From Adineta steineri (lineage: Eukaryota > Rotifera > Eurotatoria > Adinetida > Adinetidae), in assembly GCA_905250115.1 (NCBI GenBank), contig CAJNOI010000073.1, positions 320,827-384,826 of the forward strand: a stretch of 64,000 nucleotides of DNA, written 5' to 3'. The notes under the pieces were generated by a model that saw only the letters and a program-made list of their open reading frames with translations, searched no databases and was not told the DNA's origin. A program made the translations under genes and the position numbers. Of the stretch, positions 1 through 15,302 are shown one piece after another. The stretch's first letter is position 1. Every line of letters begins with the position of its first letter.

Positions 1-1410
1 AGGAAAAATCGTTAAAAAATACAGATTCAGCTTTATAATAGCTACTATGAAGATATTATATCACAACGACAAACAAAAAACATGTAGAAATATAGAAAAA
101 AATTGAGAGAACGGCTCAACAAACAGAAAAGAAGAAAGGAAAAAAAACTTCTTGCTGAAGCAGTATACTTCACAATGAATAAGTGGTAATATAAAGCGAT
201 AAATCCACGTGAGCAGATTTATTCACGGAACAGGAGAAACCTTCTAAACTTACTTGGCAGATGCTTTTTACGGAATAGTTAGGAGACTCGGTGAATTGAA
301 ATACAAAATATTCGGTCGACCATAATTCAAAACCTTTGATCAAAATAAACTACATTAAGAACATTAAAAATCTAATTCATAGTTGAATTGATTTTTTTCA
401 TCATAAAGAACTACTCACAAGTAACGCTCATCCGATGGATTCGCTGACCCCTTTCTGAAAGAAAATTTTCTATGTTTATCATTAAATTAATCTTGATTTT
501 GAATACATGTCAATAAATGGAACCTGGACAGGTTCTACCAACCATAAAACCTTAATCGAACATGGTTCATTTTTAATTTGAGAAATAAACGATCAGTCAC
601 AGCCGTATATCTCAATTGTTGAAAAACTGACCTAATTCGAAGAGATTAAGGAGTTGTGATGCTGCATATTCGAGAATTCTTACACTTTACAAAATAATCT
701 GAGCAAAGTAACCTTAATATTTCCGAATCATCAGGAAAATTGATGTTATGAAAACAATTGATCCTCTTTCCAAAGTGTATCCAGCAAGTTTAATAACACA
801 ACCAAACTGGGATATGTTTGGGATCACCTCGAAATATCATTATTCGACAGAAAGATATTCATTTAAAATGAAATCATCCCGGACAGCTCCTAAATTTTTT
901 AGAGTCGTACAACTGCATATGTATCCTAGCTCACGCCACAACAAGCAAACAACGCCATGTTTGCATTCACAAGTTCTTTACTGAATAGGTCTTGTTACGT
1001 CAAATATGTAGTAAAGATTTATTATTAGCTCAAGAACCGAATCACCCAGCAATTTTTCATTAAACATCAAATCTCACTTATTACACTTAGAATAAACCTT
1101 TCAAACCAACATCTAGTCGTTCGTTGGCCTCCCTTCGGTCGACCACTCACAGCTAGCCGTTTCCGTGATTAATCCTACTGTTTCCTCCACTATTAGTTCA
1201 GCATTGAAGTGAAGAAGAGCATTTTGTGTGGATTTCTCTTAGAAAAATACTGAGTATTTGATACTATGATTCTCAAGATGCAACTAAGCAAAGGAGAACT
1301 ATGTTGTAAGCTGTTATGAATAAACTACATTACATTATGCTATAGAAAAGATCTTCTTTTATTTTGAATGTTATTCTACAGTTGGTATCTACGCCGACCT
1401 AATAGCAGAA

Positions 1411-2036
1411 TTTCCAATAGCTGTTCCCTTTTTTAACTTTTTATTTAAATTTTACCAAAAAATCCGACTATAATTATCAATTAGGGTCCGGCGGGATAGG
1501 GTTTCTTTATCTCGATTTCGTTCTCGCGTATTAAAAGTGGTACTCGTCCTGATCCCGTTTGAACCCGATTTTTCTGAATCTGCCAGAGATAGTTTTTAAA
1601 CACATGTTTAACAAGTGGATACTCACACTCACTACACCCCAAAATTTTCTCGTAAAAAACCTATTCTTTGAGTAGAAAAATGAGGGGTAAAAATATTTCC
1701 AAAATCTGACCTCAAATTCTGATTCTCCAACCCCAATTATGTTTGATCAAACTTTGTTAAAAAACATTTTTTCCGGCAAAAAGTGGTCCTTTGAGTAAAA
1801 AATTGAAATAAAAAAATTCTTAAAAATCTAACATCTAATTCCAATTCCTCGACCCAAAAAAAACTGGGGTGAGGTTATTTGGACTTAAAACCAAACAAAA
1901 GTATGGCTTAAAAACTTTGCCGCAATCTGATTGGTTTGGACAGACAGACAGAATGACAGATAAACTTTAAGCAATTTTAGGCCCATAATTTAAACGTGAT
2001 ATAACCCTTTCTTTCAGGAAAGGGAATATTATTGGT
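1411..2036. mobile_element. possible decayed DNA transposon or MITE
   Basis: This is a non-coding block of different texture from its surroundings: runs of AAAAA/CCCC and a GACAGACAGACAG stretch near 1941. Its ends are weakly inverted: CCAATAGCTGTTCCCTTT at the left, and the complement of AAAGGGAATATTATTGG at the right. The terminal match is imperfect and I could not find a convincing target duplication, so the element status is tentative. Confidence 0.3.
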
Positions 2037-2529
2037 AACTCAAGTTTTATTTATCATTTTTCGTTTATTTTATGACCATATTATTCTGTTGATTATCCAG
2101 TATTTTTTTATTTATTAGTTAAATGCATGAATTATAAAAATCTCTTATACTTTCAAAACAACATTAGACAAAAAGAAACAACGAAAGTTATCACGAAACA
2201 GCGAAAAATGGTGAAGTTACTGTCCTTTTTATAGAATAAAATATGTTAATTTTTTTTTGCTCATTGTGTTTGTTCGCAGCATCCTTTGTTGCGCATGCAC
2301 AAATATGGGACTTTTTTTCTTCCCATACCATTTTATCTGCGTACTATTTTTGAACTTCTGGTGTTTTATTTGTTGTAACAGATTTCTGATAATCACGTTG
2401 AGCATCTTCTGTCTTTGCTCCTTGATCAAGCTCATCTTTCGCAAATCCCAGTAGGGTCTAAACAATAGAAAAGAAACATCATGCATTTGATAATCTCAGG
2501 ATACTCACTTTACCTGCTATTTTTATTCT

Positions 2530-2600
2530 TTATCGTGGGTGTGGGTGTTCTAGTGAATTAAATAACATAGTGTCACATTCAAATCTACACCCTCAATGAA
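2530..2600. repeat. telomere-like mini-hairpin, copy 1
   Basis: The left arm contains GTGGGTGTGGGTGT, which is two TGTGGG-type units. The right arm ends CTACACCCTCAATG. The arms are separated by about 35 nt of AT-rich sequence. It belongs to the dispersed family described in the findings; this copy is somewhat decayed. Confidence 0.5.
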
Positions 2601-4955
2601 TTAAACCATAACACAGCCGAATTTGGAAAAGATTTTTTGACGCCGTACTCTCAATAAATCTTAATATTTTTTACTTCAACTTTAAATGTCGGCAAAGTGT
2701 ACTAAACCCTGAACCTATATAAAGTAAATAAAGAAGCGATCTAATTAGCATTACAATTATGTATTCAGCACACAAAAATAAAAATACACCAACTCGAATT
2801 GAATCATGAGTGTTTTGCCGAAAGACAATCAGCATTTTATTATAATAATATTTCTAACAAAAAGAAAAATTCAATTATTTGATTATTTATGGAAATCTTA
2901 TACATACTATTGCCATGGTCAGTAAATATAATGTTTACAGTGTTTTATTTTTTTCTTCATATTACAAGAAAGAGAATGTTTGACATTAAATTCACGTTGT
3001 TTTATAGAACGAAAGTCAGAGTGATCGATTCTATGTGTAATCAATTGATAATTCTTCTGATACTGTATAAAAATACAATACTTATTGACGATATCATCGC
3101 GAAGGTATGTGAGAAGGAGAAAAACTGTAAAATACTTCGCCGGAAATTTTTGATCATTGATCTTATTAAAGTCGAAATTTATGTTTATAAATAATCGAAG
3201 GATTGACAGCAATCGTTTCTGAAACAATTCTTTTAGAAATAAATTGACTATGATATTGGTGCATAAATAATTGAATTGATTTCTGAGATGAACTGTAATA
3301 TATAATTCAGCTTTGAATCTAAAAAATATTGGAAAAAGTGGATGAATTCATTTTTTAAGGTGAATTTGTATTTTTTTTATCTTATAGTGTAGTCTTGGGG
3401 AACTAAAAATTAGTTGTATTGTATCGTTCTGCTATAATAAATATAAAACTACTGTTAAATATCGAAGTAATCATATGTTCCAGTTTATAATAACCATATC
3501 AATGTATGAGAGCAGCTTCTCTTCACGTTGTGTTTTATTTGAATCAATAACGAAAACAGAAAAAAGAAAGCAAAAGCAACAAAGAATGCGAATAACGAAA
3601 AATCAGATATGACGTGGAAGAATGTGTGAAGGCATATGAAGATATGACTGTAACACAAGGCTTCTCAAAAACCTACGTAAATAAAAGTCATTATCTTACA
3701 TGTACAGATAGCAATAAAAAAATATGTATGACTGATTTCATGTAGAAATATAAAAGATAGTTAGTATAGATTGTTTTCTGTTTTTCTTGCCTCACAAGTT
3801 GAAGGTCTATGTTAAATATTAAAGTAACTGCGTATTTTACTTGTTTAGCATAATATTTTCATTGATGATAAATGACTGATCATTTAAAAGCAGTTAATTT
3901 GCTTGTCTGTAAAAAATAGAAAAATAAATGTTAAGGATTATTTTACGTACAGAAGATTATTGAGAGAAATTGAAAATTTCAATCTTGTTTAGAATAGATC
4001 AGGAGTAGATGAGAATATGAAGTTCTCTGGATGAGAGTGAAACGTTAAGGATTTGTATCAGGAAAAGAGTGTGAATAGAGGTTAGCATTTTGAGCTTTTG
4101 TAGTAAAATACGTATACATTCGATAAAATTATATTATGATTTTATTTATTCGTGTTGTGATTCTTTCTATTCAAAAAATAGGAAAAATTCTTATGCTTTA
4201 CTTTTATCATTGATATAGATCAGCTATATTTAGATTTTCTTCGATATTTTATTATAAAACATCACAGAAATAACTGAAAAGTGGAAAAACAAATTAAAAC
4301 TAATGAAACAAGTAATAAAAAAGAAACCAATACAATTTTATAGCTATTTTGATACTGCTAAACTAATTTGCTCATGAAATAAGAATAAACATTATAATTA
4401 TGGCAACTTGTTTATAGTCGTTGAATTAATCATTTGTTTATCAGTATAGGTTGAAATTGGAATGAATGATATTATTAGAACATGTCGTCGGTGGAAGATA
4501 TGCCTCTACCTTCTCTGAAACTTCTGAAAATTATAGCCAAAATAGATGTGTGAATGTTGTGTTGTATCAAAGAAACGTTCTGTAGAAATTTTATAGCCGA
4601 CAGTTTGAGATATCCATCGGATAAAAACATTTTCAAACATGCTTTTAATTTTGAAGAGTGATCAGTTTATTTGAATTTTTCATAAATATTTAGTGTATTT
4701 ATGATGACATCTTTTATCTCTAATCATTGTTTTAGTTACTGCTCACACTAACTAATATTCACAACATTCTTATTATATAACCAATAACTTTTTTTAGTAA
4801 AAAATTTATAACTATGATTTCATATCAACTTATTTTCATCATTCTTATATTTATTATACACAAAAAAAAATAGATCTACATAACATATTTATTTTTCAAA
4901 GGATCACAGTGAAAGAAAAGAAGAAGAAGAAAAAAAATAATAAACATCATATAAA

Positions 4956-7900
4956 TCAATCATTCCAATGATTAAGTCGTTTAAGAAATTGTATTTGTTG
5001 TAGAAGAGTTGTCATTTGATGTTTAGATGCAATTTGTGATAATATAATACATGTATCATATAAAAGTTTTGTTGTATGTAAATTTTGATATAATTGTCCA
5101 CAATCACAATAAACTTTATAATAAACATTTCGAACAAAATGACATTTATTACAAATAGCATCTTGAAGAACATTTTCTAATAGAAGTGTTTGTAAATGAT
5201 TTAATAAATATTGTTCAATAACTGTTTGATCATATGTCGTATGACATTGATTACATGTATATTGATATTCTCGATGTTGTTCATCATCAGAATCTTTATC
5301 TGTTGTTGAATTTATTTCACGATATAAATCTATATCACGATAATGATTACAATTTGAACAAACAAGTTGTGGAATAATAAATGATGTTAATGATGAAAGA
5401 TTTGTTGTTGTTATTTGAGAATATCTTAATAGAAGAACAAAACAATATTTTAATATATGTTCAGAAGGTGCGGATGTGGGTGTCATATCGTACCCTCACC
5501 CTCAATAATGAAATAAAGAAAATCTTACTCGCTAAGTTTAAGTAATTTGAGTAAATCTCGTCGAAGATTCATAACATCATCATGCATATCATGTAATAGA
5601 AATAGAAGACAACACACAGATTTAACAAATTCAAGTGCTGGACTTGTACTTGATAATGGTGTTGGTAATGTTGAATCAAAATCACTTTTTGTTAATTTTC
5701 TTTCAATTTGATTTGTAACAGACATTAATTGTTGATAAAGTTCATCTGTAAATAGACCACGACAATATTCAAGAACTTTTGTAGGTAAATTTGTTTGTGT
5801 TATTGATGTTGCATCTTTATATTCATCACGAAGACGATCATAAATTGAACGAGCAAATCCAATCCTTAAATAAAAATGAAATATTTCTTTGTAAAGATCA
5901 ATAATTTTCAATTACTTACATAATAGTTTCGAAATAATCTTGTACAACTCTTGGTAAGTAAACAATCATATTCCAATCAAAAATCGTTTCTTCTTCATCA
6001 TCATTATCAATATTATCATCAATTTGTCCTTTTGCATTTGACCATATTCGAAATCCACAATAATTTTTATCATCAAACCACCATAAACAATGATAAATAG
6101 ATTTTAATTCTAAACATATAGTTGATGTTAAATCTTTTAATTGAAGATGTTCAAGAATAACTTTAATATATAAACGTGTATCAACAAGTGACCAACGTTT
6201 AGTTGCTAAAATAATTTTATTTAAATTTCCATATATTGTTGTACTACCAATACGTTGTAATTCAACAAGTAGTTGTACACTAAAACGAAAGGAAAATGAA
6301 TTATATCTTTATCAAAAAAAAAAATAATCGAATAGAATTATTTACAGTAATTTTCTCATAAAAACTTGAATAGTTCGTTTAAGTGCTGGTTCATAAAGAA
6401 GACTTTTCGTTGATTGTAACCAACGATAGAAATGATTCAATTGCATATCAGCAAATATATTTGTATATGAATGTACATCTTGCAACCATATTTGAGCCAT
6501 TTGTCGAAGAAGACGTAATGCTGGTAAACATTGAGATGTTTCATCATATGCTGTCACGGATGTATTATTTATGGATGGAACTACGCCAGGACCACCTAAT
6601 GGATTTTGAACAGTTGTACCAAAGCCTTAGAAATAAAAGAAAAACGATTTATATTGAGATAACATGAAAAGCTAATTCAAATAAGGTTAACTTGTCTAGA
6701 TCGTATTCAGTCCGATAAATAGTCTTTGTTTTCCTTTCTACGATCTTATAAATTCGTTTATCTTATGGTGATGACTTGATTTCATCTTTTCATTACTACA
6801 ATCAGACTTTTCTGATGATTAATAGTGTATTTTTAGTACTTACCAAGATCAAAGTTTGATCCTTCAGCTTCGTGAATTTTTTGAAAATTCAATACAGCAC
6901 ATATTGCTAAACCAACAAGTTCAAATTCAATACATGATATTGGATAAAATCCTGCATGATTAATTTCAAATGGATGATTTTGTCTATTTGTATGAATTTC
7001 TTCATTATCATTTTTAAATATATTTTCATCATTTGAATTTACATTACCATCATTAACATCAGCTGTTAATAACATTCGATAATCATCTTGTTCTTTTCCA
7101 CCTAAATCAGGTTGATCTGTCAATGAACACCATAATAAATGATTATGTTTAACTAAATGTCGAGCATAAAATAGATCACATGCAAATAAACATGGATCAT
7201 CTGGAAAATTTCCTAATGGAATATGTAAATATCGACATTGTTCAAGCATATTAACAAGAATTATATTTGCATTTGCATAATGTTGTAATGCATGACGAGC
7301 TGCTGTTCGTTGCCAATCAAGTTGATTATATAGATTAGGTTTATCTTTTATTGATAATGTTACTTTTGGATAATCAGCTAATGATGATAACATCGATGTT
7401 TGAAGGTCAAGCACAGGAATATTTGATTGAATAGCCAAATAAATTGGTAAAGAACGAGTTGCCATATCACTTTCACGTACTAAAATGAAAGAATAAATAA
7501 ATCAAAATGAAAGGATATGGGTGAATGGGTATGATATCGTCTCTACATCTAGACTCACACCCTCAAGATGGTTTTAATAAACTTATACTTACAACTTGCA
7601 ATAATTTTATTGAATCTTTTCCAAATACTTTGTATATCTGTATCAACTTTAACTTCAAATTGATGTTCATTAATTGGTAATAAATTTGTATCAATACCTC
7701 GTTGAAGTCGTTTTTCACATTCATTTTTTAATAATTTATTTAAATTTGGCATACGATTTTCTCTTATATCATCTAGTATGCCAATAAATACTCGACAATT
7801 ATTTGGTATAAATAAAGCAATAAATAATTTTCCATTATCTTGATGTATATATAAATAAATACATTGTAATGAACCTGCTTGTAAATATGTTTGTTCTGAT

Positions 7901-10900
7901 AATGATAAAAATTCTAATTCATCAAATTCATATAAATTTGAAAGCATATTTGTTCGATAATGTTCTTTACGTAATGAACATATACAACCAAGTGTAAGAA
8001 GAAGACGAAAATCTAATGGAACATTCATTTCATAAACACCTTCAATATCTGGATTACTTAAATCAGTCATTATATCTGTATAATAATCACGAAAATGATT
8101 TTCATCTAAACGATATTCATATAGATAATAAGCTTGTGAACAACGTGGTAATAAACGATTAACTTTATGTGAACAATTTTGTATAGCACGTTCATAACCA
8201 GCTGATCGTTGAGTTTGATTTGAAATATTTTCAATTGATGTACGATAATTAACATAAAATATTCTTGGTACTTTGATTTTTATTTGAACTAATTCATGTT
8301 CAACTAAACACCAGGCTTTAAATAAACCAGGTTGATCAGTTAATTCATAAGATATTATTTGCCATGGACGTGTATGTAAATGTTCAGCTGCACGACGAAT
8401 ATATGTATCAATTTTACCACTTGTTGCTGATTTTGGTTTCGTTGATAATTGTATATTATTATTATCAGAATTATTCGATGATGCTTGTTCACGTTGTATT
8501 TCCCATTTACGTTTTTGATAGTTAAGCCATTTAATATGTTGACTTGTTGTTTGACCAAATGTTGGTGGTGGACCAAGAACAATTCTCCATTGTCGTGTAA
8601 TGGTTTTTTCATTTAATTCATCACGTTTACGTTTTTTTGTTATTTTTATTGATGACATTGAAGTTTTAGATTTTCCAGCAATATCTTCAATATCATTTGA
8701 TAATTGTTGTTCTGTATTATCTGAATGAGTTTGTTTATCAACTGAATTAAATACATCAGTTATACGTTTTTGTTTATATAAACTATTTTTTTCAACTAAA
8801 CGTTTATGTAACCAATCAGGATGTGGTACACGTACAACTGGATTACGAATATTTTGTAAAGCAGCTGGTATAGTTATGATTTTTTGTATACAACTACTAA
8901 AACGTTCAATATAATAATTCCAATCAAGAATTTCACGTATATCAAGATTGTCAACAGATGAAAGACGTAACCATTTACGTAAATAATGATTGCGTATAGA
9001 TTGTTCAGATTGAAAAATAGCTAATGGTATAGCACGTTCAGTTACAGGTGCATCACGTGGAACATTAGCAATAACAAATCGACAACAGAGACCTTTATCT
9101 TTAATAACATCTTCACCAAGAAATTCAGCAAGTCTAAAGAAATTGAAAATTAATAATAATCTTAATTCTGAGAAAAATCATCTTATCTACTCAAACGAAC
9201 TATTAAATATTCTCAGCGTCAATCGAAACTACAATGGACATTCGCCAACTGTAATAACATAAGATTAATATACAGAAAAACATCTATTTTTCGAAACTAT
9301 CAGCTTTTTATAAAATTTCCAAAGATAAGAAATTTGTTCAATAAGATAGATGAATATATTTGTCTGTTATTAGTTAATTAGTAATAGAATTGGTTGATAA
9401 TAATAACCTATCGATTACTGTATTAGGTAAGCACTAGTGATACAACTAACAAATCGTATTATTGATGAGATTTATCTTAGAGTTTTGGATATATGAAGTA
9501 TATAAGATAATGTATACGAAAGAGAATATGCTCAGATTATAGCAGGAATAGAATCCTAAACTGATTTTACCGTTTAGCTGTTGAAATTGATGTTGATTTT
9601 TGTTCTCCATAATCTGATAGCATTCTTGACATAGTTCTTCTTTCTGAAATTAATTCAAATAATTCTTTATCTGTTATATCTTTAGCACGTGAAAATAACA
9701 CATCAAGCCAATAATCAGCAATAGCAGCAACATGACCATAACATTCTTCAAGTGTTGTTCCTTTAAGAAATGCTTCAAAAACGCTAGCTTGAAAGATTTT
9801 AATTAATTGTAATTCACCATTACGTTTAACTTCAAAACCTTTTAATTCAGCTATTGAACCATCCATATTAAAAACACAATAACGTTTTTTTATACGTTTT
9901 CCTTCTTCTTTTGATGCTGGTAATATCATTGCTAAATAAGGACCATCGATTTCAAAAAAAACTGAATTTTCCGAACGAATTTCATATGAATGTTTTTCTT
10001 TGTCAACTAATTCATGATATTGATCATTTGTATAATGATCTTTAATGAGTAAATTTAATAAACTGCATGGATAAGATATAACAACTTTTGGACGTGATTC
10101 ATCACGCGTTATTAATTCATAATTTTCAGGAAATGTTGCTGGCAATACACACCATATACCATCCTAAATAATAAAATCAGTAGTTTAAAAGATTTTTAAT
10201 TATAGTCATCTTCCTATCTCAATCGTTACAGCTAGTATATCATCTTGAGGGTGTGTGGTGCCGGGATTTATTATTTATCTACACCGATATCCACGCCCAC
10301 ACCCTCACCCTGCTTATTTAAGAATAATTAAATTACTGTATCAAGTTCAAGAGGTCGTCCAATTTGTTCAATAAGTTCTCGAGTACGTCTAATAATAGTT
10401 GAACCTGTTGTACATACAATACCACCCATTTCCATTCGATGCCATCGAGCACCTAGAATAAACAAAGCAAAAAATTATATTACACATATTTAGAAAGTAA
10501 TTTTTATTAACCTCTTCTCATAACATAACCATAAAATGAATTAAGAATACATTTATGTGCAAGTTGTAATGAATCCTAAATATGAAAAAAAAACATTCAA
10601 AATATCTAATTTTTGTAAATATTTAACTTACATAAATAACAATTAGATTATTACATCTTTTAGCTTCACTAAGATCATCTTTTTTAGCTGCCGTAGCTAA
10701 ATTTTTCTTCCATTTTTTATGTAAACCTTTATATTCATAACGTCGATCACGAAATGCACGAACTGTATCGACATAAAAAGAGTTTTCACATTGACATACA
10801 GTTGTTTCTCGAGTTTCTTCTCGTGTATGATTCACTTTTTTATATGCTTTACGACAATAATCAGCTAAACGTTTACGTTCAATTGATATTTGAGTTTCTT

Positions 10901-13898
10901 GTGGTAATTCATGAAATGATAAAGTATTATTAGTAGGAGTATTATTATTATTATTAGCTAAAAACGAAAAATAAAAATCTTAAAATTGAAAGATAAATAT
11001 TTTACCTGTATTTGTTCCTTTCTTTGATCCATCGATAAACATTTTTTTCTCAATTGATTGTCCATTAAATGAAAAACGTTCATTTTCAAGTTGTAATTGA
11101 ATACGTTGTAATTCATTACGTGTTGCTGGAACATATGTTCCACGCCATATCCAATCCATTTTACGTTGACAACGTGCATTTGGACGATTTAAATCACATT
11201 GTGCACATATTGTTGAATCAACAATAGCTGATGGTTGTAAACGATTTGTTAAAATTATATTTGGATACATAGCACCAACATCTAAATGATAGATATTTGG
11301 ATTTTCAAGACGATTAGGAACATTTTTTAAATGTTGTAATCGTTGAAGAATATCATCTTTTATTTCAGATAAATTTTCTATTAAATCAATAGATAATTTT
11401 TCTTCAATTTCAATGGATTGTTGAAGTGTACGATCGATATTATCAATTAAATATTGAATTGTTTCACTAAAACATATATTTCTTTATATATAGATGAACA
11501 ATAGGAAATAATAAATAAACATACGGAACAATTTTAAATCGACATGGTATATCACTACGAAATACACCGGATTCAAGTGCTTCAACACTTGCACCAACAT
11601 ATGTTTCAGTAATAAGTAAATGACCGTCAGTTGTATATTTATACTGTTCATCTTCATGTTTATTTGGATAAATAACATTGGCCATAAAAGCTTGTACCAT
11701 TAATAATGTTTCACATAATGTTCCAGAACCTAAAAACAAGAATTTATATTTAGTACGTTAATAACTACTTTATTTGAGGGTGGGTAGGTGTGTCGGGATT
11801 TATTATTTATTTCAAGGGGGAAAATGCGTACTTTAAAGCATAAAGTACTGCAAAGTATCAAAGTAGTTTACAATATGTAGAAGTGACAGGAAGTACCTCA
11901 AAATACAAAAGTGGTTCGAAGTAAAAAAGTAGCCCAAAGTAGATCGAAGTAGTTCAAAGTATGTAGAATTAATTTCAAGTACAAAGTAGTGCAAGGTACA
12001 ACAATAGCTCAAAATATGTAATAGCAGTACATAGCGCTTCAAACTAACTCAAAGTAGCTTAAAAGTAGCGTAAAGTAACTTAAAGTAGCATAAAGCAGTG
12101 CAAAGTAGCATAAAGTAGCTCAAATTCACTTGAAGTGCAAAAGTACGCATTTTCCCCTTGATTTATCTACACCCACACCTTTCGTTTATTTAGTGTTAGA
12201 TTATATATATTTAGAGATTTACCTTTTCGAAGTACTTCATCTGGTCTCATTGGAATAATTGTTCCAAGTGCAAAAATAAATGTATGTACATATTTCATAT
12301 ATAAATAATATGTTGCTACAGCATCTGATACGGAATAATTTGATAAGGTTTGTGGTTGTTCAACAGCTAAACGACACATATCTTCTGGATCAATTTCAAT
12401 TGGATTATAACGTAATTTAGCTTTTGTTACTGCTTTAAGACCATGACTACCAACAGGTAAATAACTATCACGTTTAACCCATTTAATACAATCCATATGT
12501 ATACATGGACGTGATAGATAACAATCTTGAGAATCTTTTCGAAATCCAATTTCATTATACATATTTAAACCATAAAATTGTGCACGTTGTTCAACAAATG
12601 GCATATCAAATGAATCACCATTATATGTTACTAATATATGTGGTTTAACATCAACAATATGATTAAAAAAACGTTTAAGTAATTCAAATTCATTTGATTC
12701 ATTAAATACATGAAAATGACCAGGATATTCTTTTTTAGGTGTATATTCAAAATCATTGATATCTTGAGATATTATTTCACGATTGATTATTAAATAACCT
12801 TGAGTATCAATCATATAAGATATCATCATAATCTAAGAATAGAATTATTTGAAAGATACACAAAAAAATCAAATAAAACTCTTTTACTAACTTGATCAGA
12901 TACTGCTGTTGGAAATTTTAATGGCATTTTAGTACATTCAATATCAAATGCAAGTACAATTGGTTCAGGCTGTTCAATTAAATCTGGTTTTAATACAAGT
13001 TGATTTTGTGGTCCACTAGTTGATTGTCCACGAACACCATACCTAATTAGAAAAAATAAATTCAATTTATTTTTCTTCTTAGTCTTCTAAAACAATACAA
13101 ACCAAAGACCAACATTAATTTTTAAATCAATACAAACTCGAATATGATACGGTACATCAAATTCACGTAATTCAATAATTCCATCAATTTGTTTACCAGC
13201 AACATTTGCATTCGAAAGACCATTAACAATAATATCACTACTTCGTGAATTAGCTGATTGATTTCGAGATAATACAGCTAATTCAGGATGAGATTGTTGT
13301 TCTTTTTCACGTTCTGTATTACGTTTAACAATTGGTTGTAATTCTTTACGAGCTTTTATTAAATCATCAATATCAAGAAAACGTAGACGAATAAATGTAC
13401 GTTTAATCCCAGCTAGATGATTAGGAAGATCTAAAAAATCGAGCATAAATGATAGTAAGGTTAGTCGATGCGATTCATACCTAAATCTTCTTTTGCCACA
13501 AGATCACATGATAAACATCGATTATGATATCGTTTTGATAGATAAGCAAAAACATCATTTTCTCTTCCAAGTTTTGCTCCAACATAAAAATATGGTGAAT
13601 ATACAATTGAAATTTTAAATCGATCACCTATTTCACCAATAAAATAAAGATCAAGTGACGATACAAATCTTCGACGATCTTCATCAAATATTTCACATGG
13701 TTGTAAATTATAAAGCCAACCAATACGTTCTTCAAATTCTGTATAACGTAAACATCCATATAATTGATCAATACGATCAGATTGATTTAAACGTTCACGA
13801 CGTTTTTCAAATGAAAGTCCAAGTGTAGATGATGGTACAATATCATCAATAAAATCATCGGTATTTCCAACTGTTTCTTCATTTTCTTCTTCTTCCAT
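4956..13898 (-). CDS. POLE: DNA polymerase epsilon catalytic subunit A
   Basis: Leading-strand replicative polymerase with proofreading, in many exons. Starting from ATG at 13898-13896, the protein runs through the N-terminal domain to the exonuclease: Exo I FDIECTK (near 12950), Exo [11 protein letters not shown] (near 12600) and Exo III YSVSDAV (near 12335), so all acidic residues are present. Then come polymerase motif [10 protein letters not shown] (near 11280), and motif C, where LDT|DGIW is split by the intron at 10157-10336. The four Fe-S cysteines of the family are visible (CAQC, the Cys of NARC, and the Cys before ENSFY). The DUF1744 region lies at 6840-9133. The C-terminal zinc modules are CSNC/CNQC and CNKC/CDC, and the stop is at 4956-4958. 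The last intron runs 5425-5533 and uses acceptor AG before ATATTCTC, which restores frame. A splice-acceptor-like TTTTCAG lies just upstream of the ATG, so a 5' UTR exon may exist. Introns carry four telomere-like hairpins. The match to the family is unambiguous. Confidence 0.96.
5466..5512. repeat. telomere-like mini-hairpin, copy 2 (POLE last intron)
   Basis: Short copy: GGATGTGGGTGTC, then a few bases, then ACCCTCACCCTCAA. It sits wholly inside the last POLE intron. It creates a false in-frame upstream extension of the last exon (ATG at 5486), which splicing to 5424 removes. Confidence 0.6.
7513..7570. repeat. telomere-like mini-hairpin, copy 3 (POLE intron)
   Basis: Arms are ATGGGTGAATGGGTAT and ACTCACACCCTCAAGATG, inside the intron between the exon ending near 7592 and the exon beginning near 7480. 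The right arm keeps the family end CCCTCAAGATG; the left arm is diverged. Confidence 0.55.
9134..9568 (-). other. longest unadorned POLE intron
   Basis: This 435-nt intron splits the codons after ISTAKR from LAEFLGED. The donor is GTAAAA and the acceptor is TTTCTTTAG on the minus strand. Most other introns of this gene are under about 120 nt unless they hold an insertion. I see no repeat or coding signal in it. Confidence 0.7.
10241..10312. repeat. telomere-like mini-hairpin, copy 4 (POLE intron)
   Basis: A clean copy. The left arm is CATCTTGAGGGTGTGTGG and the right arm is CGCCCACACCCTCACC. The loop holds CGGGATTTATTATTTATC, shared with the copy at 11773. It lies inside the intron that splits polymerase motif C. 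Confidence 0.7.
11773..12180. repeat. telomere-like mini-hairpin, copy 5, split by a nested insertion
   Basis: The left half (11773-11810) is TTGAGGGTGGGTAGGTGT followed by CGGGATTTATTATTTAT. The right half (12162-12180) is TTTATCTACACCCACACC. Removing 11811-12161 restores the loop seen in the copy at 10241. The host intron belongs to POLE. Confidence 0.65.
11811..12161. mobile_element. MITE with tandem-repeat core nested in a mini-hairpin
   Basis: Terminal inverted repeats of about 23 bp: TCAAGGGGGAAAATGCGTAC at the left, and the complement of GTACGCATTTTCCCCTTGA at the right, differing by one G. TTTAT flanks both sides (11806-11810 and 12162-12166), consistent with a 5-6 bp target duplication. 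The core, about 11835-12140, is a degenerate tandem repeat of roughly 9-10 nt built on CAAAGTAG. There is no coding capacity, so any mobility would have been driven in trans. Confidence 0.7.

Positions 13899-15302
<1,404 letters not shown>

Larger units (their letters stand above)
1..4955. other. 5' intergenic region without recognisable genes
   Basis: AT-rich sequence. The open frames here (for example 748-984 and 2889-3194) are short, have no homology I recognise, and overlap open frames on the other strand, as expected of AT-rich noise. I saw no tRNA or rRNA. It contains one copy of the G-rich hairpin family (2530-2600), a possible decayed transposon (1411-2036) and the 3' flank of the polymerase epsilon gene. 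Distal 3' UTR or regulatory sequence of that gene may lie just below 4956. Confidence 0.6.

Noticed and set aside
2229-2486. Complementary open frames on both strands
   Set aside because: Open frames on both strands at one place in AT-rich DNA with Lys/Phe/Leu-heavy composition; no splice or homology support.
5425-5486. ATG at 5486 as the start of a separate 176-aa gene
   Set aside because: The frame is the last exon of polymerase epsilon extended backwards through the intron. The acceptor at 5425-5426 joins it in frame to the previous exon, and the upstream part is only the G-rich hairpin.
11833-12042. Minus-strand 69-aa frame
   Set aside because: It is a translation of the tandem-repeat core of the nested MITE; its Tyr/Leu/Phe periodicity reflects the DNA repeat.
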